A stretch of 64,000 bases of DNA from Proteles cristata cristata. Its lineage: Eukaryota > Chordata > Mammalia > Carnivora > Hyaenidae. Numbering within the stretch: position 1 is the first letter of the stretch; the number at the start of each line of letters is the position of its first letter. Of the stretch, positions 20,574-32,487 are shown piece after piece. Under the pieces are notes generated by a model that searched no databases, was not told the origin of the DNA, and saw only the letters and a list, made by a program, of their open reading frames with translations. The position numbers and the translations under genes are program-made. The stretch covers positions 2,790,001 to 2,854,000 of the forward strand of contig JAESUZ010005462.1 of NCBI GenBank assembly GCA_017311185.1, in the 5' to 3' direction.

Positions 20574-21942
20574 AAAAAAAAGGGGGAGTGGAAGGGCTGG
20601 AGGGGGAAAGGAAGAAAATCCTCGCTATTGAATTGTAAGCAATTTGGGTCCAGGAAGTTTCCTGAGATTATATAACCAGTCAGGGTTGCAATCTCAGATA
20701 TTCTACATCTTCATAGAATACATTTTGCTCTCTTAAGCTGCTTCCTTCTAAGACCATGTTTTTTGTTTTTTGTTTTGAATGATGGTATTTCTTCTTAGAC
20801 AAACTAATTGATGTTTCTGTCTCTACTCAAGGGATGGACAGAACTTAAATCCAAGCTTCTGTCTTCTCCTTTCTTCCTCCTTGGGGAAATGTTGGAAGGA
20901 AACTTTTGACTTGTACTTCTACCTCTTTCTTCACTTCATCTCAAGGGAGGAGGTGCAATGAGTCTGATCATGATTGGTGATGAGTTGCTGGGTTACTGTG
21001 CCTAAAAGCAGGAACCAGACTTTTCACTTCTTTCATTCTGTTCTTGGGCCCTGCAGGGTCTTGTCTGTTTCCAGCTACCTGATGAACATACCTGGCAGAA
21101 AAGGTGATGAACACCCTTTCTCTAGGCAGCAGAGGGGTCCACCAACATTTCTTGGTTCCAGCTTTTCTACCAGTCTCTGGGTGCATAAGTCAGACAGGCC
21201 TCCATTCTAGGCCAGCTGTCTCCAAATAAGGAGGAAGGTAGTAGTAAACCACTAGGTTTCATAACTGAGTCAAATTCTCTAAGAGTTTCCTAAAAGGGGG
21301 TTGTGCTGTGCATCATTGCAAATATGAGGTCCTGCTTCGGACTCTCAGTCACTTGTTACTCTAATTTGAGGGTTCCATTGTAGCAAGTCTGGAAGCTTAG
21401 AGGGCATAACTAGGCCATTCCAGCATAATAGTTATCACCATGTCAGAGGAGTTGTTTTTTATTATTGTTTTTGGTATGAAGAATTTCACCATCTGCAAAA
21501 CCACACAGAATAGTTTTAATAAATCTCCATGTCCTTGTTTGCCAATCCCAACAACTATTCATTCATGGCAAATACTTTTACATCTCTTAAACCATTGAAA
21601 AAGCATGTAGCTTTTGCTTTCCTAGGCTACATAGCCAAGGGTGGATGCTAGTTAACACTTGGAATTAATAACAACACAGCAACAGGACAATACAGTGTGA
21701 CTCTTCTTCCTCTTGGCTCCCATCCAACAGCAACAATGGGATCACAAGCTTTCCTTGTCACTCTCCTTTCTCTGAGAGACTTCTAGAGGCTTCTAGAGGG
21801 TTCAGAGTGTTCCTTGATTCACGCATTGTTGTTGGCAGCCTCTATATTTTTCTTCCCATGGTCAGAGATGTTCCTCTGCCACTTAGAGACTTTGAGGAAT
21901 CATTGTCATCTCTGCTGCTATTGGGATCAGCATTGGCTTTTT
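20574..21942. other. Gene-free intergenic stretch
   Basis: Opposed ORFs at 20968-21186 (minus) and 20974-21210 (plus) occupy the same bases and show no domain. No confident repeat call. Confidence 0.4.
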
Positions 21943-22550
21943 TAAAGACAACTTTTTAAGTTCACAGAAAAATTGAGAGGAAGATATAGAGATTTCCCAT
22001 ATACTTCCTGGTCTCACATGCATGTCTTACCATATTACCAGCATCCCCCACCAGAGAGGTGTATTTGTTATAACCAATGAGAACTTACACTGACATATCA
22101 TAATCACCCCAAGCCCATAGTTTACATTAGGGGTCGCTCTAATGTAATGAATGTGTTATATATTCTATGGGGTTAGACAAGGGTTTAATGACATATCTAC
22201 CATTACAGTATCACATAGAGTAGTTTCACTGCCCCCAAAATCTTCTATGCTCTGCCTATTCACCCTTCTTCTTACAATCCCTGGCAACCCTGATCTTTTT
22301 ACTGTCACCATAATTTTGCCTTTTCCAGAATGTCATGTAGTTGGAATAATATAATATGTAGTCATTTCACATCAGCTTCTTTCACTTATTAATATCCACT
22401 ACTCCATTTCTTTAATAAGACTCCTCTTTGCCTTTTCATGGCTTGATAGCTTATTTTGTTTTAGCAATGAATAATATTGTATTTTCTGTCTATAACCACA
22501 GTTTCTTTATCCATTCACCTACTGAAAGACATTCTGATTTCTTTCAAATC

Positions 22551-22612
22551 ATACTAGAGACATACTAGACATACTAGAGACATACTAGAGACAAATCATA
22601 CTAGAGACAGTA
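22551..22612. repeat. Short tandem duplication (CATACTAGAGA)n
   Basis: Four to five imperfect copies of CATACTAGA(GA), with two copies extended by CAAATCATACTAGAGACA, precede the SINE at 22604. This looks like replication-slippage expansion at an insertion border. Confidence 0.8.
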
Positions 22613-22780
22613 TGAGCAGGGGAGGTTCAGAGAGAGGGAGACACAGAATCCGAAGACAGGTTCCAGGCACTGAGCTAGCTGTCAGTACAGAGCCCGATAC
22701 GGGGCTTGAATCCACAAACTGTGAGATCATGACCTGAGCTGAAGTCGAATGCTTAACTTACTGAGCCACCCAAGAGCCCC
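22604..22780 (-). mobile_element. CAN-SINE, tail truncated
   Basis: Minus SINE lacking its A/T-rich tail. Its head ('ccacccaagagcccc') became the target for the next SINE. Confidence 0.88.
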
Positions 22781-22787
22781 TATTTTT

Positions 22788-22998
22788 TTTTAATACTTTT
22801 ATTTATTTCTAGGAGAGAGAGAGAGAGACAGCGTGAGCAGGAGGGTCAGAGAGAGAGGGAGTCACAGACTGAAACAGGCTCCAGGCTCTGAGCTGGCAGT
22901 CAGCACAGAGCCCGACGCGGGGCCCGAACCCACGAACCGCGAGATCATGACCTAAGCGAAAGTCGGACGTTTAACCAACTAGGCCACCCAGGCGCCCC
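22788..22998 (-). mobile_element. Young CAN-SINE inserted at the head of another SINE
   Basis: TSD AAGAGCCCCTATTTTT at 22772-22787 and 22999-23014. Young-subgroup markers are present. Confidence 0.94.
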
Positions 22999-23014
22999 AA
23001 GAGCCCCTATTTTT

Positions 23015-23226
23015 AATTTTAAAAAAATGTTTGTTTATTTTTGAGAGAGAGAGACAAAGCATGAGCAGGGGAGGGTCAGAGAGAGAGGGAGAAACAGAAT
23101 CTGAAGCAGGCTCCCAGCTCTGAGCTGACAGCACAGAGCCTAACATGGGGCTCAAACCCATCAACCATGAGATCATAACCTGAGCCAAAGTCTGATGCTT
23201 AACTGACTAAGCAACCGAGGTGCCCC
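23015..23226 (-). mobile_element. CAN-SINE
   Basis: Minus SINE directly following the TSD of the previous one, forming a three-SINE run. Confidence 0.9.
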
Positions 23227-23944
23227 AATATTTGCCTTATTCTTTAAGTGGGTTGTATTTTCTTATTGTTGAAGTCTAAAGAGTTCTTTGTATATTTTGG
23301 AAAACAGTCCTTAATCAAATATGTCTTTTGTAAATATTTTCTCCTAGTCTGCAGCTTGTCTTTTCATTCTCTTGAATGTCTTTCACAGAACAGAAGTTTT
23401 TAATATTAATGAAGTCCAGCTTATCAATTATTTCTTTCATGGATTGTGCCTTTAGTGTTGTATCTAAAAAGTGATCACCATGCACAGAGCTAGATAGTAG
23501 ATATGTAGGTTTTCTTCTACATCATCATCTAGGAGTTTTATAGTTTTGCATTTTAGATTTAGGGGTCAATGCTCATTTTGAGTTAATTTTGGGGAAGGAT
23601 ATAAGGACTGTATTTAGATTCTTTCTTTCTCTCTCTCTCTCTCTTTCTGTGAATGTGCAGCTGTTCAGCACCATTTATTGAAATGACAAATAGTCTTTGC
23701 TTCAATGAATTGTCTTTCCTCCTTTGTGCAAGATCAGTTGATTGTGTTAATGTGGTCAATTTCTGGATTTTCCATTCTGTTCCACCGATCTTTTGTTTCT
23801 TCTTTTGCCAATACCACACTGTCGTGATTACTGTAGCTTTGCAGTAAGTCTTGAAGTCAGATAGCAGTAGCCTTCTAACTTTATTTTTCTACTTTAATAT
23901 TGTGTTGGCTGTTCTGCGTATTTTATCTCTCCATATGAACTTTA

Positions 23945-24147
23945 ATTGTTTTTAATGTTTATTTATTTCTGAAAGAGAAAGTGTGCACAAGGGTATGGGG
24001 AGGTGGCAAAGAGAGAGGGACAGAGAATTCCAAGCAGGCTCCACATGGAGATTGACAAGGAGCTTGAACCCACAAATCCATGAAATTATGATCTGAGCCA
24101 AAATCATGAGCTGGATGCTTAACCAACTGAGCCACCCAGGCACCCTA
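23945..24147 (-). mobile_element. CAN-SINE (older, diverged)
   Basis: Minus SINE. TSD TCCATATGAACTTTA at 23930-23944 and 24148-24162. Confidence 0.92.
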
Positions 24148-24575
24148 TCCATATGAACTTTAGAACTGATTTGTCAATATCAGCAAAATAACTTGCTGGA
24201 ATTTTTATTGTGATTGTATTCAATCTATGGACCAAGTGAGGAGAATAGACATTTTGCCAATATTGAGTCTTCCTATCCATGATTATGGAATACCTCTCAT
24301 TTATTTAGTTCTTTGACTTCTATCATCAGAGGTTTATAGTTTTCCTTATATATTTTTAATATACATTTTTATAGAGTTATACCTAAGTATTTCATTTTAG
24401 GGGGTGCTAATGTAAATGGTATTGTGCTTTTAACTCCAAATTAAACTTGTTCATTTCTAGCATATAGGAAAACATATTTCTATTCCCTAATATTTTGGAT
24501 ATTAATTTTGTATTCTGTAGCCTTGCTATAATTGCTTATTAGTTCCCAGAGTTTTCTGAGTTTACATTTATTTAT

Positions 24576-24617
24576 TCATTTGTTTGTTTGTTTGTTTGTT
24601 TGTTTATTTATTTATAT
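24576..24617. repeat. (TTTG)n/(TTTA)n microsatellite
   Basis: Run of GTTT units passing into ATTT units inside the antisense L1. Confidence 0.85.
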
Positions 24618-25800
24618 TTTCTACATAGATAATCATGACATCTACGAATGAGGACAGTTTTACATCTTCTTTCCCAATTGGCTTACATTCTGTTTATTTC
24701 CCTTATCCTATTGCATTAGCTTAGCTTATTGCAAATGCTTTTTCTGTATCTATTGATATAATCATGTGATTTTTCTTTTTCAGCCTGCTGAGGTGATGGG
24801 TTACATTAATTTGATTTTCAAGTGCTGAGCAAGGCTTGCGTACCTAAGATAAATCACACTTCATTGTGGTATATCATTCTTTTTATACATTGTTAGCTTC
24901 AGTTTGTTAATATTTTGTTGAGGGATTTTACATCCATGTCCATGAAAACTGTTGCTTTGTAGCTTTTCTTCCCTTGTAATATCTTTGTAAAGTTTTGTTT
25001 AGAATAATGGTGGCCTGATAGAATGAGTTAGAAAGTATTCCCTCTGCTTCTATCCTCCGAAAGAGACTGTAGAGAATTGGTATAATTTCTTCCTTAAATG
25101 TTTGGTAGAATTCACTAGTGAACTCCCCTGGGTCTGTTTTGGAAGTTTATCAGTTATTGATTTGATTTCTTTAATAAACATAAGCCTATTTAAAATGTCT
25201 CTCTTGTTGTGTGAGTTTTGGCAGATTTTGGCTTTCAAGGAATTGGTTCATTTCACCTGGTTACCAAAGTTTTTGAAATAGAGTTGTAGATAGTACTCCT
25301 TTATTATGCTTTTAGTATCCATGACCCATTTGTTCTTTAGAAATGTGTTGCTTAATCTTCATATGTTTTGGGATTTTCCATTTATTTTTCTGTTGTTGGT
25401 TTCTTGTTTAACTCTATTGTGTTCTGAAAGCAAACATTGCATGATTTCTACTGCTTCACCTTTGTTAAGATGTGTTTTATGACACAGAATATACTCTATG
25501 TTGGTGAATGTTTCACGCAAACTGGAAAAGAATGTACATTTTTCTGTCTTTGGATGAAATAGTCTATAGATGTCAATTATACCCAGTTAATTGATGGTTT
25601 TGTTGAGCTCAACTATGTCCTTATTGATTTTCTGCATTTTGGATCTGTCCATTTCTGATAAAGGTCACCAGTCTACTTTTTGTCATTATTGCTGCTGTAA
25701 TTGATATTGCTACTGCTAATCTCGAGTGGTCACTGCTGTTCTTGTGAGTGCATTATTCTAGCTTCAATATGAGGTTCCTTTTTTAAACTTGCTATTTTCA

Positions 25801-28085
25801 TTTATTATTTTTTTTAATTTATGAGATTCCTTTTTATTTGGATATCTTGGATGGGTGTTATCCTTTAAATTCTTACTGTCAGATTTTTCTTTGAACTCGG
25901 GAGAGGGTAGATGAGGAGACAAGGTGAGAAGTTATTTGAATAGCTTCACCAACTCTCACACTTAGAAGTGTTTCTCTCTTCTTTCAATGAAGAGCTAGTG
26001 CCAGGATAAGTAAGAGCTATCTCTGCTTTTTCCCATACCACACCTTATTCACCTGTGACTTCTCTCAGAAGTAGGGGCAGTGACTGCCTTTGTGACTCTT
26101 ATTTCAAGTATCTTACTTTTGATGTCCTAAATAAAACATGACCTACAATTCTAAAGCAAATAAGTGTTTTATTCTTGAGGAAGACAAAAGATCCTTTTGT
26201 ATGTAGCCCTTACAAGTTAGCATCCTTATCCAAATTACGGGAATGTATGAAGTCCTCCAGAAAAACCCCCAATATCTCCTTTGACTTGGAAGAAGCAGGT
26301 CCAAAATGGTGACTGTATGTGTATCTTACATTTCCTCCAGAAAAGATACAACATTTTTTTTTTCCATTTTGGGGACCTGACTCTTAGCACTACCTTCCTC
26401 CCACCTTCATCTTCCACCTACCTCAACCCAACTCCCACTTTTGTCCTCTTCCCATTTCTGCTCTCTCCACTCATCATCTTGAGATTCTTTTCCCTCTAGT
26501 TGCTGATATTAGCTAACGTTACTTCTAACAACACGGGTGATGTGAAAAAAGATAAAGGACAGAACTTTTGTTATCTTTCTAAAGGTTCTGTGTTATATTG
26601 CCTTGGAGAAGAGAAGTTGGCTTGAAGAGTGATGAGACAGGTAAATTCTAGAGTTTTCACAAAGCCGCCTCAGGTGTGGCTTTGCTTACCATTAGTTAGG
26701 CACACAGTGAGTATTCAACAAATATCTTGACTGACTGATAGTTTCCATCAATTCCAGTTTTGATATAGTGGCGATAGTTTACTTCCTGGACCTTCTAGGG
26801 ATGATCTTATCCGAGCTCTACCCATGTTCATATAGGTTTGAGAGCCAGGCCCTAGCAGAACATAAAGACCCTATGCTTTTAATTCTCTTATGCATGAGTA
26901 GGAGCTCTAACCTTTTCATTTGGACTCCATTTGTTTATGTAAGGATTTCTATAATCCTAAGCCTTCATGCCACCCCAAAACACATTGGTTCCTTAATCAC
27001 TAGTGGGAAATCTGTCTGTCATTTTGTTCTACTTGCATGTAATCAGCTACTTATAAGTGTGAGAAAAATAGCAGATATATGTGCCCTACAGGCTCAGTTA
27101 CATGGCTGGCATGCTCCCTTTACCAAAGCTCTCAATCATAAAACTGCGTTACGATGGTAGATCTTTGTCTACACTAGCATTGAAGACTTTAATGGGGCTA
27201 GTAGGGCCCAAGATAACTTGGACTTTTCCCCTTTCATAATCCCTTGACATTTGCATTTACTCTTCCTATTATCATATATATGTATGACTACGTAAAGAAG
27301 AACAGATTATGGTGAAACCCTATAGTGTGAAGAAAAGAAATCAAGATACAGAAATTGATTGTGTCTTGGTTTTCTATTTTTTAAGCAATATCCACTTAGA
27401 AAATATCAGGAAAAATAAACTCTCACTGAGAATAAACATAAATTATAAAACCTTGGTCTGAATCTAATAAGAGAAGTATCTGAATTATGTGACAAACCCA
27501 TAAAACTTTAAAGTTCTAAGTTAAAGGGTGGGAAACAATTTTATAAAGATATATTTTATATTAATCCATAAATTTAATGATATTCCCCCCAGAAGTCTCA
27601 GTGGAAAGAATTTGACAAATAATTCTGGTGCTTTTCAGGAAGAGAAAATGTGTGGGAATAAAAAAGAAATTTTGAAAACAAACACTCATAAAGAGAAAAA
27701 TATTACGACAAATACAAAGCTATTATATTAAAAGAGCTTGGCACTGTAAAAGGAATAGATAATTAAATCAACAACATAAATGAGATTATTGTATAAGATT
27801 CATGTATAAATGGTAATTTAAGGTGTAATAAAGGAAAAATAGACTAGCCAATAGATGGTTTTGAGATAATTGACTCTCTGAGACAGAATGTATTTTATTA
27901 TATTTTACATAACAATATAAACAAAAAATAGAGGAACAGTTCTATAATGTTACTGTGAAGAATACTTTTATAAGTAACTTACTAAAAATAGAGGGACATG
28001 AAAAGAAATGGACCCTAGAGACAGACCCTAGGGTCAATAATTTCCATCTCCTGAATGTCATGAAGATAACATATTTGTAATATAT
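25801..28085. other. Gene-free intergenic stretch
   Basis: The 130-codon + ORF at 26768-27160 is the longest frame. It has no domain I recognise, scattered Cys/Leu and no promoter or splice context. Part around 27300-28080 is very AT-rich. No repeat called with confidence. Confidence 0.4.
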
Positions 28086-28096
28086 AAAATAACAGA

Positions 28097-28225
28097 AGTT
28101 GGGGCTCCTGGTGGCCCATTTGGTTAAGTGACCAAGTCTTGCTTTAGGCTCAGGTCATGATCTCATGGTTTCATGACTTCAGGCCCCCATGTTGGGCTCT
28201 GTGCTGGTAGCATGGAGCCTGCTTG

Positions 28226-28265
<40 letters not shown>

Positions 28266-28339
28266 CCCCCTCACTCTAGCCCACCCCCACTGTCTCTGTC
28301 TCTCTAAAAATAAATAAGTAAACTTTAAAAAACTAAAAT
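28097..28339 (+). mobile_element. CAN-SINE with long CT microsatellite
   Basis: Plus SINE. TSD AAAATAACAGA at 28086-28096 and 28340-28350. The (CT)n run occupies 28229-28263. Confidence 0.9.
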
Positions 28340-28749
28340 AAAATAACAGATTGTTACTATCTATCATACATAAAAGTCTTTCATAAATTTGTAAGAAGAA
28401 AACCCAATAGGAAATGGTTGGAGAAAATGTATGACAAAGCGATTTAGAGAAAAATGAATAAAAATGGTAAAAACAATCATTTGAAGAGACGTTTAACTTC
28501 ACTAATACTCAAAAACATGCAAATTAAGACAAGGTACTGCTTATACTATTAAATTTGAAGAATCCAGGGTTGAATATTCAGTTTGGGGAAGGAACTGGAG
28601 AATCAGATACTTTTATGCACTGTGAGTATAAATGTAAACAATGATTACTTTTATTAAAGGCAGTTTGGCAGTATGTATTGACACCTACTCTCTGGTCCAG
28701 TATGTGACATATGGTAGGCATGCAATAAGTATTTGTTGACTTAATGCAG

Positions 28750-28935
28750 GATGACTTCTGTGACTGGAAAGAGCATGGACTTTGCTGTCAAACAAAACTG
28801 GATTTTATTCCTGGCTCTGACTTTACTTACTAAGTAAACTTCAAGCAATTTATTTAACTTCCTTATGCTCCAACTTCCTTTTCTAGAAAATGGAGATACT
28901 TCTTACTTTTTAGAGTTATGAGAAATGATGAAACA
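28750..28935 (+). mobile_element. MIR relic
   Basis: 'gactggaaagagcatggact...caagcaatttatttaacttcc...aaaatggagat' is the MIR core pattern in sense orientation, well diverged. Confidence 0.65.
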
Positions 28936-29126
28936 ATACATGTAGTGTTTCATCCGTGGCTGCCAAGTTGTAAATGTTGTATAAATGAAAGACTTTATTC
29001 TTTCCCACATGACTTTTCTGGCCACCCAAGAGAATTCTGTTTTTTCAGATAACTTTATCCAGGCCCTTTTACATTCTTCTTCCTCACCATCCAATCACCT
29101 CTCTATTTAAATTCAGCTTTTCTGGG

Positions 29127-29212
29127 GGCATCTAGGTGCCTCAGTCGGTTAAGTGCATCTGACTCTTGATTTTGGCTCAGGTCATGATCTCATGTTTCAT
29201 GAGATTGTGCCC
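29127..29212 (+). mobile_element. SINE fragment bounded by an inverted repeat
   Basis: Only the SINE head and A/B-box region remain. It is flanked not by a direct TSD but by inverted arms: TAAATTCAGCTTTTC at 29108-29122 and its reverse complement near 29216-29230. Confidence 0.8.
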
Positions 29213-29221
29213 CTGGAAAAG

Positions 29222-29692
29222 CTGAATTTAATTTATTCATGCTCTGGTGCCCCCTTGAATCTAGACTGGCCTTATAACTCTTATAACTTGCTTTTCATCA
29301 ATAGAATGAGACAGAACTCACCCTGCATGGCTCCTGCATGAGCCTAGATCATACAAAACCTTGCAGCTTCTGCCTGGGATTCTTGAAATGTTAACTTTTG
29401 TGAAAGATAGCTGCCATGCAATAAGTCTGACTACTCTGAGATTATCACACTGCAAGGAAGTTCAGGGTAGCCACATAGAGAGGCTATGTGGAGAGACAGA
29501 AATGCCCACCCAGGCTCTAGCATGTTAGTGATTGAAGAAGCCATCTTAGACTTCTAGACCAGTTAGGCCTTCAGATGAATCCAGTCACAGGTGCCATTTG
29601 CCTGCAATGAGAAAAGTGATCTAAAGTAAAAACTTTCCATCTGAGTCATTCAAAAGTGAATAAGAACTTTTTTGTTTAAGACACCAAATTTT
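29222..29692 (+). mobile_element. MLT1-type MaLR LTR
   Basis: Ends with 'tttgtttaagacaccaaattttgggg', the MLT1 LTR 3' signature, and carries 'agaagccatcttagacttct' before it. Heavily diverged. Confidence 0.65.
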
Positions 29693-30278
29693 GGGGCCTC
29701 CAAAGAGAAAGGGTTGTAGGTAGACCCTGGGGTCAATAATTTCTATCACCTGATATTTATGACTTCATGGAATTCCCTCCCATTGAGTGACGGTGGGATC
29801 TGTGACTCGCTTCTAATCAAACAAATACGGTTAAGGTGATGAGATGTTTAGGTTATGTTTAAATAAGACTCCATTTTAGCATACTGAAGTGAGAGTTTCT
29901 TCTTGCTGGCTTAATGAAGTAAGCAGTCATATTGAGGAAGCCCACAAGGCAAGGAACTGCAGGATATCTCTAGGGCTTGAGGTTAGCCTCTTCTGACAGC
30001 CAGAAAAAAGCCAGGGTTGTCAGTCACACATCACAAGTAAATGAATTCTGCCACCCATCTAATACACTTGGAAGCACTTTCTTCCCCTGTCAAGTCCCCA
30101 GATGAGAACAGGGTCCAGTTGACACCTTGTCTGTAGTCATTGAGACCCTGAGCATAGAACCCAGGCAAGCTGGTCCCAGACTCTTAATCACAGAAGCTGT
30201 GAGACAGTAAATGTGTATTGTTTTCAGCTGCTAAGTTTGTAGTACTTTCCTACACAGCAATAGAAAACTAGCATGTGG
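29693..30278 (+). mobile_element. Second MLT1-type MaLR LTR
   Basis: Ends 'cagctgctaagtttgtagta...cacagcaatagaaaactagc', again the MLT1 3' end, in the same orientation as its left neighbour. Confidence 0.7.
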
Positions 30279-30364
30279 AGTGAGTGTATTTTGCCTGAGG
30301 AAGAGATGTGAATTGAGTGGCCTAAGGATGACCTGAAGTGGACAGTTTCCAAAGGGGGCCTTCA

Positions 30365-30845
30365 TCAATTCCTTTTTGCATATTCATGCTGCTTCTCACA
30401 TAAAGAGGTGTAATCTAACTCCCTTCCCTTGACTCTGAGCTGGGCTTACTCAGTTTTTTGCTTTGACCAATAGAATATGATAGAAGTGATATTCTGAGAC
30501 TTCAAGGCCATCAAAATGAGTCTTGAGATTTCTTCTTAGGTCCTTTAGAACACTTACTCTTGCTAGACCTGACCCACTGTGTAAGTTGTCTACCATGCTG
30601 GAAGAACCATGTATAGAGATCATATAGAGAGGCCAGATATAGAGAGAGTCCTGCCCATCTGAACTTTCTGCCGATGTCAGCCTTCCAGCCTTCCCTGATA
30701 AGGCACCTTACTGTGAGTGAAGACTTTTGGACCCTTTAGACCATACTAGCCATCATCTCAACACCAGTGAGTGACCTCAGATGACATCATGAAGATCAGA
30801 AGGACTGCCCAGAAAGACCCTGTTCAAATTACTCACCCACAAAAC
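30365..30845 (+). mobile_element. Third MLT1-like LTR
   Basis: 'tagaatatgatagaagtgat' and 'ccagccttccctgataaggc...gagtgacctcagatgacatc' follow the MLT1 LTR pattern. The 3' end is not clear. Confidence 0.55.
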
Positions 30846-31550
30846 CAATTGCAGTTTGTTGCAAATCAGGCAGGATTTGGTTGGGTCCCTTCCCAGAAAG
30901 ACAGAATACCATCAATACTAACTTGAAGATATATCCCATGGGAGGTGGGAGGAGGGGGAACTCAACAGTGGAACAATTATACCCATCACATCGCCTTGGG
31001 TGGAGTTGCATTACTGGTCTGTGTCAATCCTTCACTGACAAGAAGAATGGAATTATGATGATTCAGATTAATCAACATGCTTGGTTCTCCTTTCCCTGAA
31101 CACTTGCTGAATACTTTTTGTGTTTGAAGTCAAACCATAGTCTCTGCCATAATGATTAAGTGCTGCTATACTCATCGTGCCAAGACCACAGCTGATACTG
31201 ATTTTGCCTCAACTATCTCCACTGCTTACTGGCAGCTGAAGGTTCTGCCTCTGCTAATACTTACTGCTCTTTAAGCTGATATTTTGAGGGCTTACACTTT
31301 GCTTTGAGAACTTGGGACAAATTACCACTGATCTTCATCTAAGGATTATTTAATGGTTTAATTTAGTATCACATCAATGGTGTGTCTTCTCACTAATGAT
31401 TAGAACACAATGTGGGACAGAATCCAGATACTCTTTAGTCCTCCTTCTACCCTAGTATGAAGCATCCTTAAAGCTTGCCTTCCATAGATTGAAGGAATTT
31501 CCCTCTTGGTGGGAAGGAGGAGGGCATTTAAAAAAGATTCATTAGGATCA
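30846..31550. other. Gene-free intergenic stretch
   Basis: Opposed ORFs 30829-31011 and 30881-31099 show no domain. Nothing else recognised. Confidence 0.35.
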
Positions 31551-31564
31551 AAATTCTCTTTGCC

Positions 31565-31787
31565 ATGGGACACCTGAGGGGCTCAGTCTGTTAAGCACCT
31601 TATTTTGGCTTAGGTCATGATCTCACAATTAGTGAGTTTGAGCCCTGCGTTGGGCTCCATGCTGATAGCTTGGAGTCTGGAGGCTGCTTCTGATTCTGTG
31701 TCTCCCTCTGTTTCTGCTCCTCCCCTGATGGCTCCCTTCCTCCCTCCCCCTCCCCGCCTCGCAAAATAAATAAACATTAATTTTTTA
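31565..31787 (+). mobile_element. CAN-SINE
   Basis: Plus SINE, diverged. TSD AAATTCTCTTT at 31551-31561 and about 31789-31799. Confidence 0.9.
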
Positions 31788-32063
31788 AAAATTCTCTTTC
31801 CTGTTTCTCTAAGAAAATATAGCAAAATTTCTAATGCATAAGATTTGTGGTGCTTGCCTTTATAATCCTAGCATTCCTCTGTTACCTGTATATATTAGGC
31901 TCATAGCCACGACCTTTACAAGTACTAGAAGGAAGATGGGAAGCCATTACTAGTTGAAATGGGCTCCATCTGAAAGAGTTAGACATTTATGACAGTATCT
32001 GGAATATGTTAAACATGTTAGTATAAAAGAGTAGTTTTTATTGAATTAGAATGCTTAGAATTA

Positions 32064-32258
32064 ATGGGCACCTGGGTGGCTCAGTTTGTTAAGCATCTGA
32101 TTTTGGCTCAAGTCATGATCTTGTGGTTCATGTGTTTAAGTCCCACGTTGGGCTCTATGCTGACAGCTCAGAGCCTGGAGCCTGCTTTGGATTCTGTGTT
32201 TCTCTCTTTTTTGCCCCTCCCCAACTCTCTCTCTCTCAAAAATAAATAAACATTAAAA
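32064..32258 (+). mobile_element. CAN-SINE, first of a same-site pair
   Basis: Plus SINE between AATGCTTAGAATTA (32050-32063) and AATGCTTGGAATTA (32259-32272). Confidence 0.94.
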
Positions 32259-32272
32259 AATGCTTGGAATTA

Positions 32273-32473
32273 GGGGTGCCTGGGTGGCTCAGTCAGTTGG
32301 GTGTCTGACTTCAGCTCAGGTCATGATCCCACAGTTCGTGGGCTCGAGCCCAGCGTCAGGCTCTGTCCTGACAGCTAGCTCAGAGCCTGGAGCCTGCTTC
32401 AGATTCTGTATCGCCCTCTCTCTCTGACTCTCCCCTGATCATGCTGTCTCTCTCTTTCACACACAAATAAAAA
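32273..32473 (+). mobile_element. CAN-SINE, second of a same-site pair
   Basis: Plus SINE between AATGCTTGGAATTA (32259-32272) and AATGTTTGGAATTA (32474-32487), so it re-used the target duplicated by the neighbouring SINE. Confidence 0.94.
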
Positions 32474-32487
32474 AATGTTTGGAATTA

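Larger units (their letters stand above)
21943..25800 (-). mobile_element. Old L1 (3'UTR to ORF2) on the minus strand, broken by SINEs
   Basis: Left to right the + strand reads antisense L1. First comes 3'-proximal text (about 21960-22540), then from 23227 antisense ORF2 ('tctcctagtctgcagcttgt', 'atgaagtccagcttatcaat', 'ttgatttgatttctttaata', 'ttgtgttctgaaagcaaaca'). ORF2 encodes the L1 endonuclease/reverse transcriptase, and here every frame has many stops. Four minus SINEs sit inside it (22604, 22788, 23015, 23945). Confidence 0.8.

Noticed and set aside
22551..22612. CRISPR-like short repeats
   Set aside because: The units are contiguous slippage repeats without spacers, in a vertebrate genome inside an L1.
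26768..27160. 130-codon + ORF in the intergenic flank
   Set aside because: No recognisable domain, no promoter or splice context and ordinary AT-rich surroundings. Chance length is plausible.
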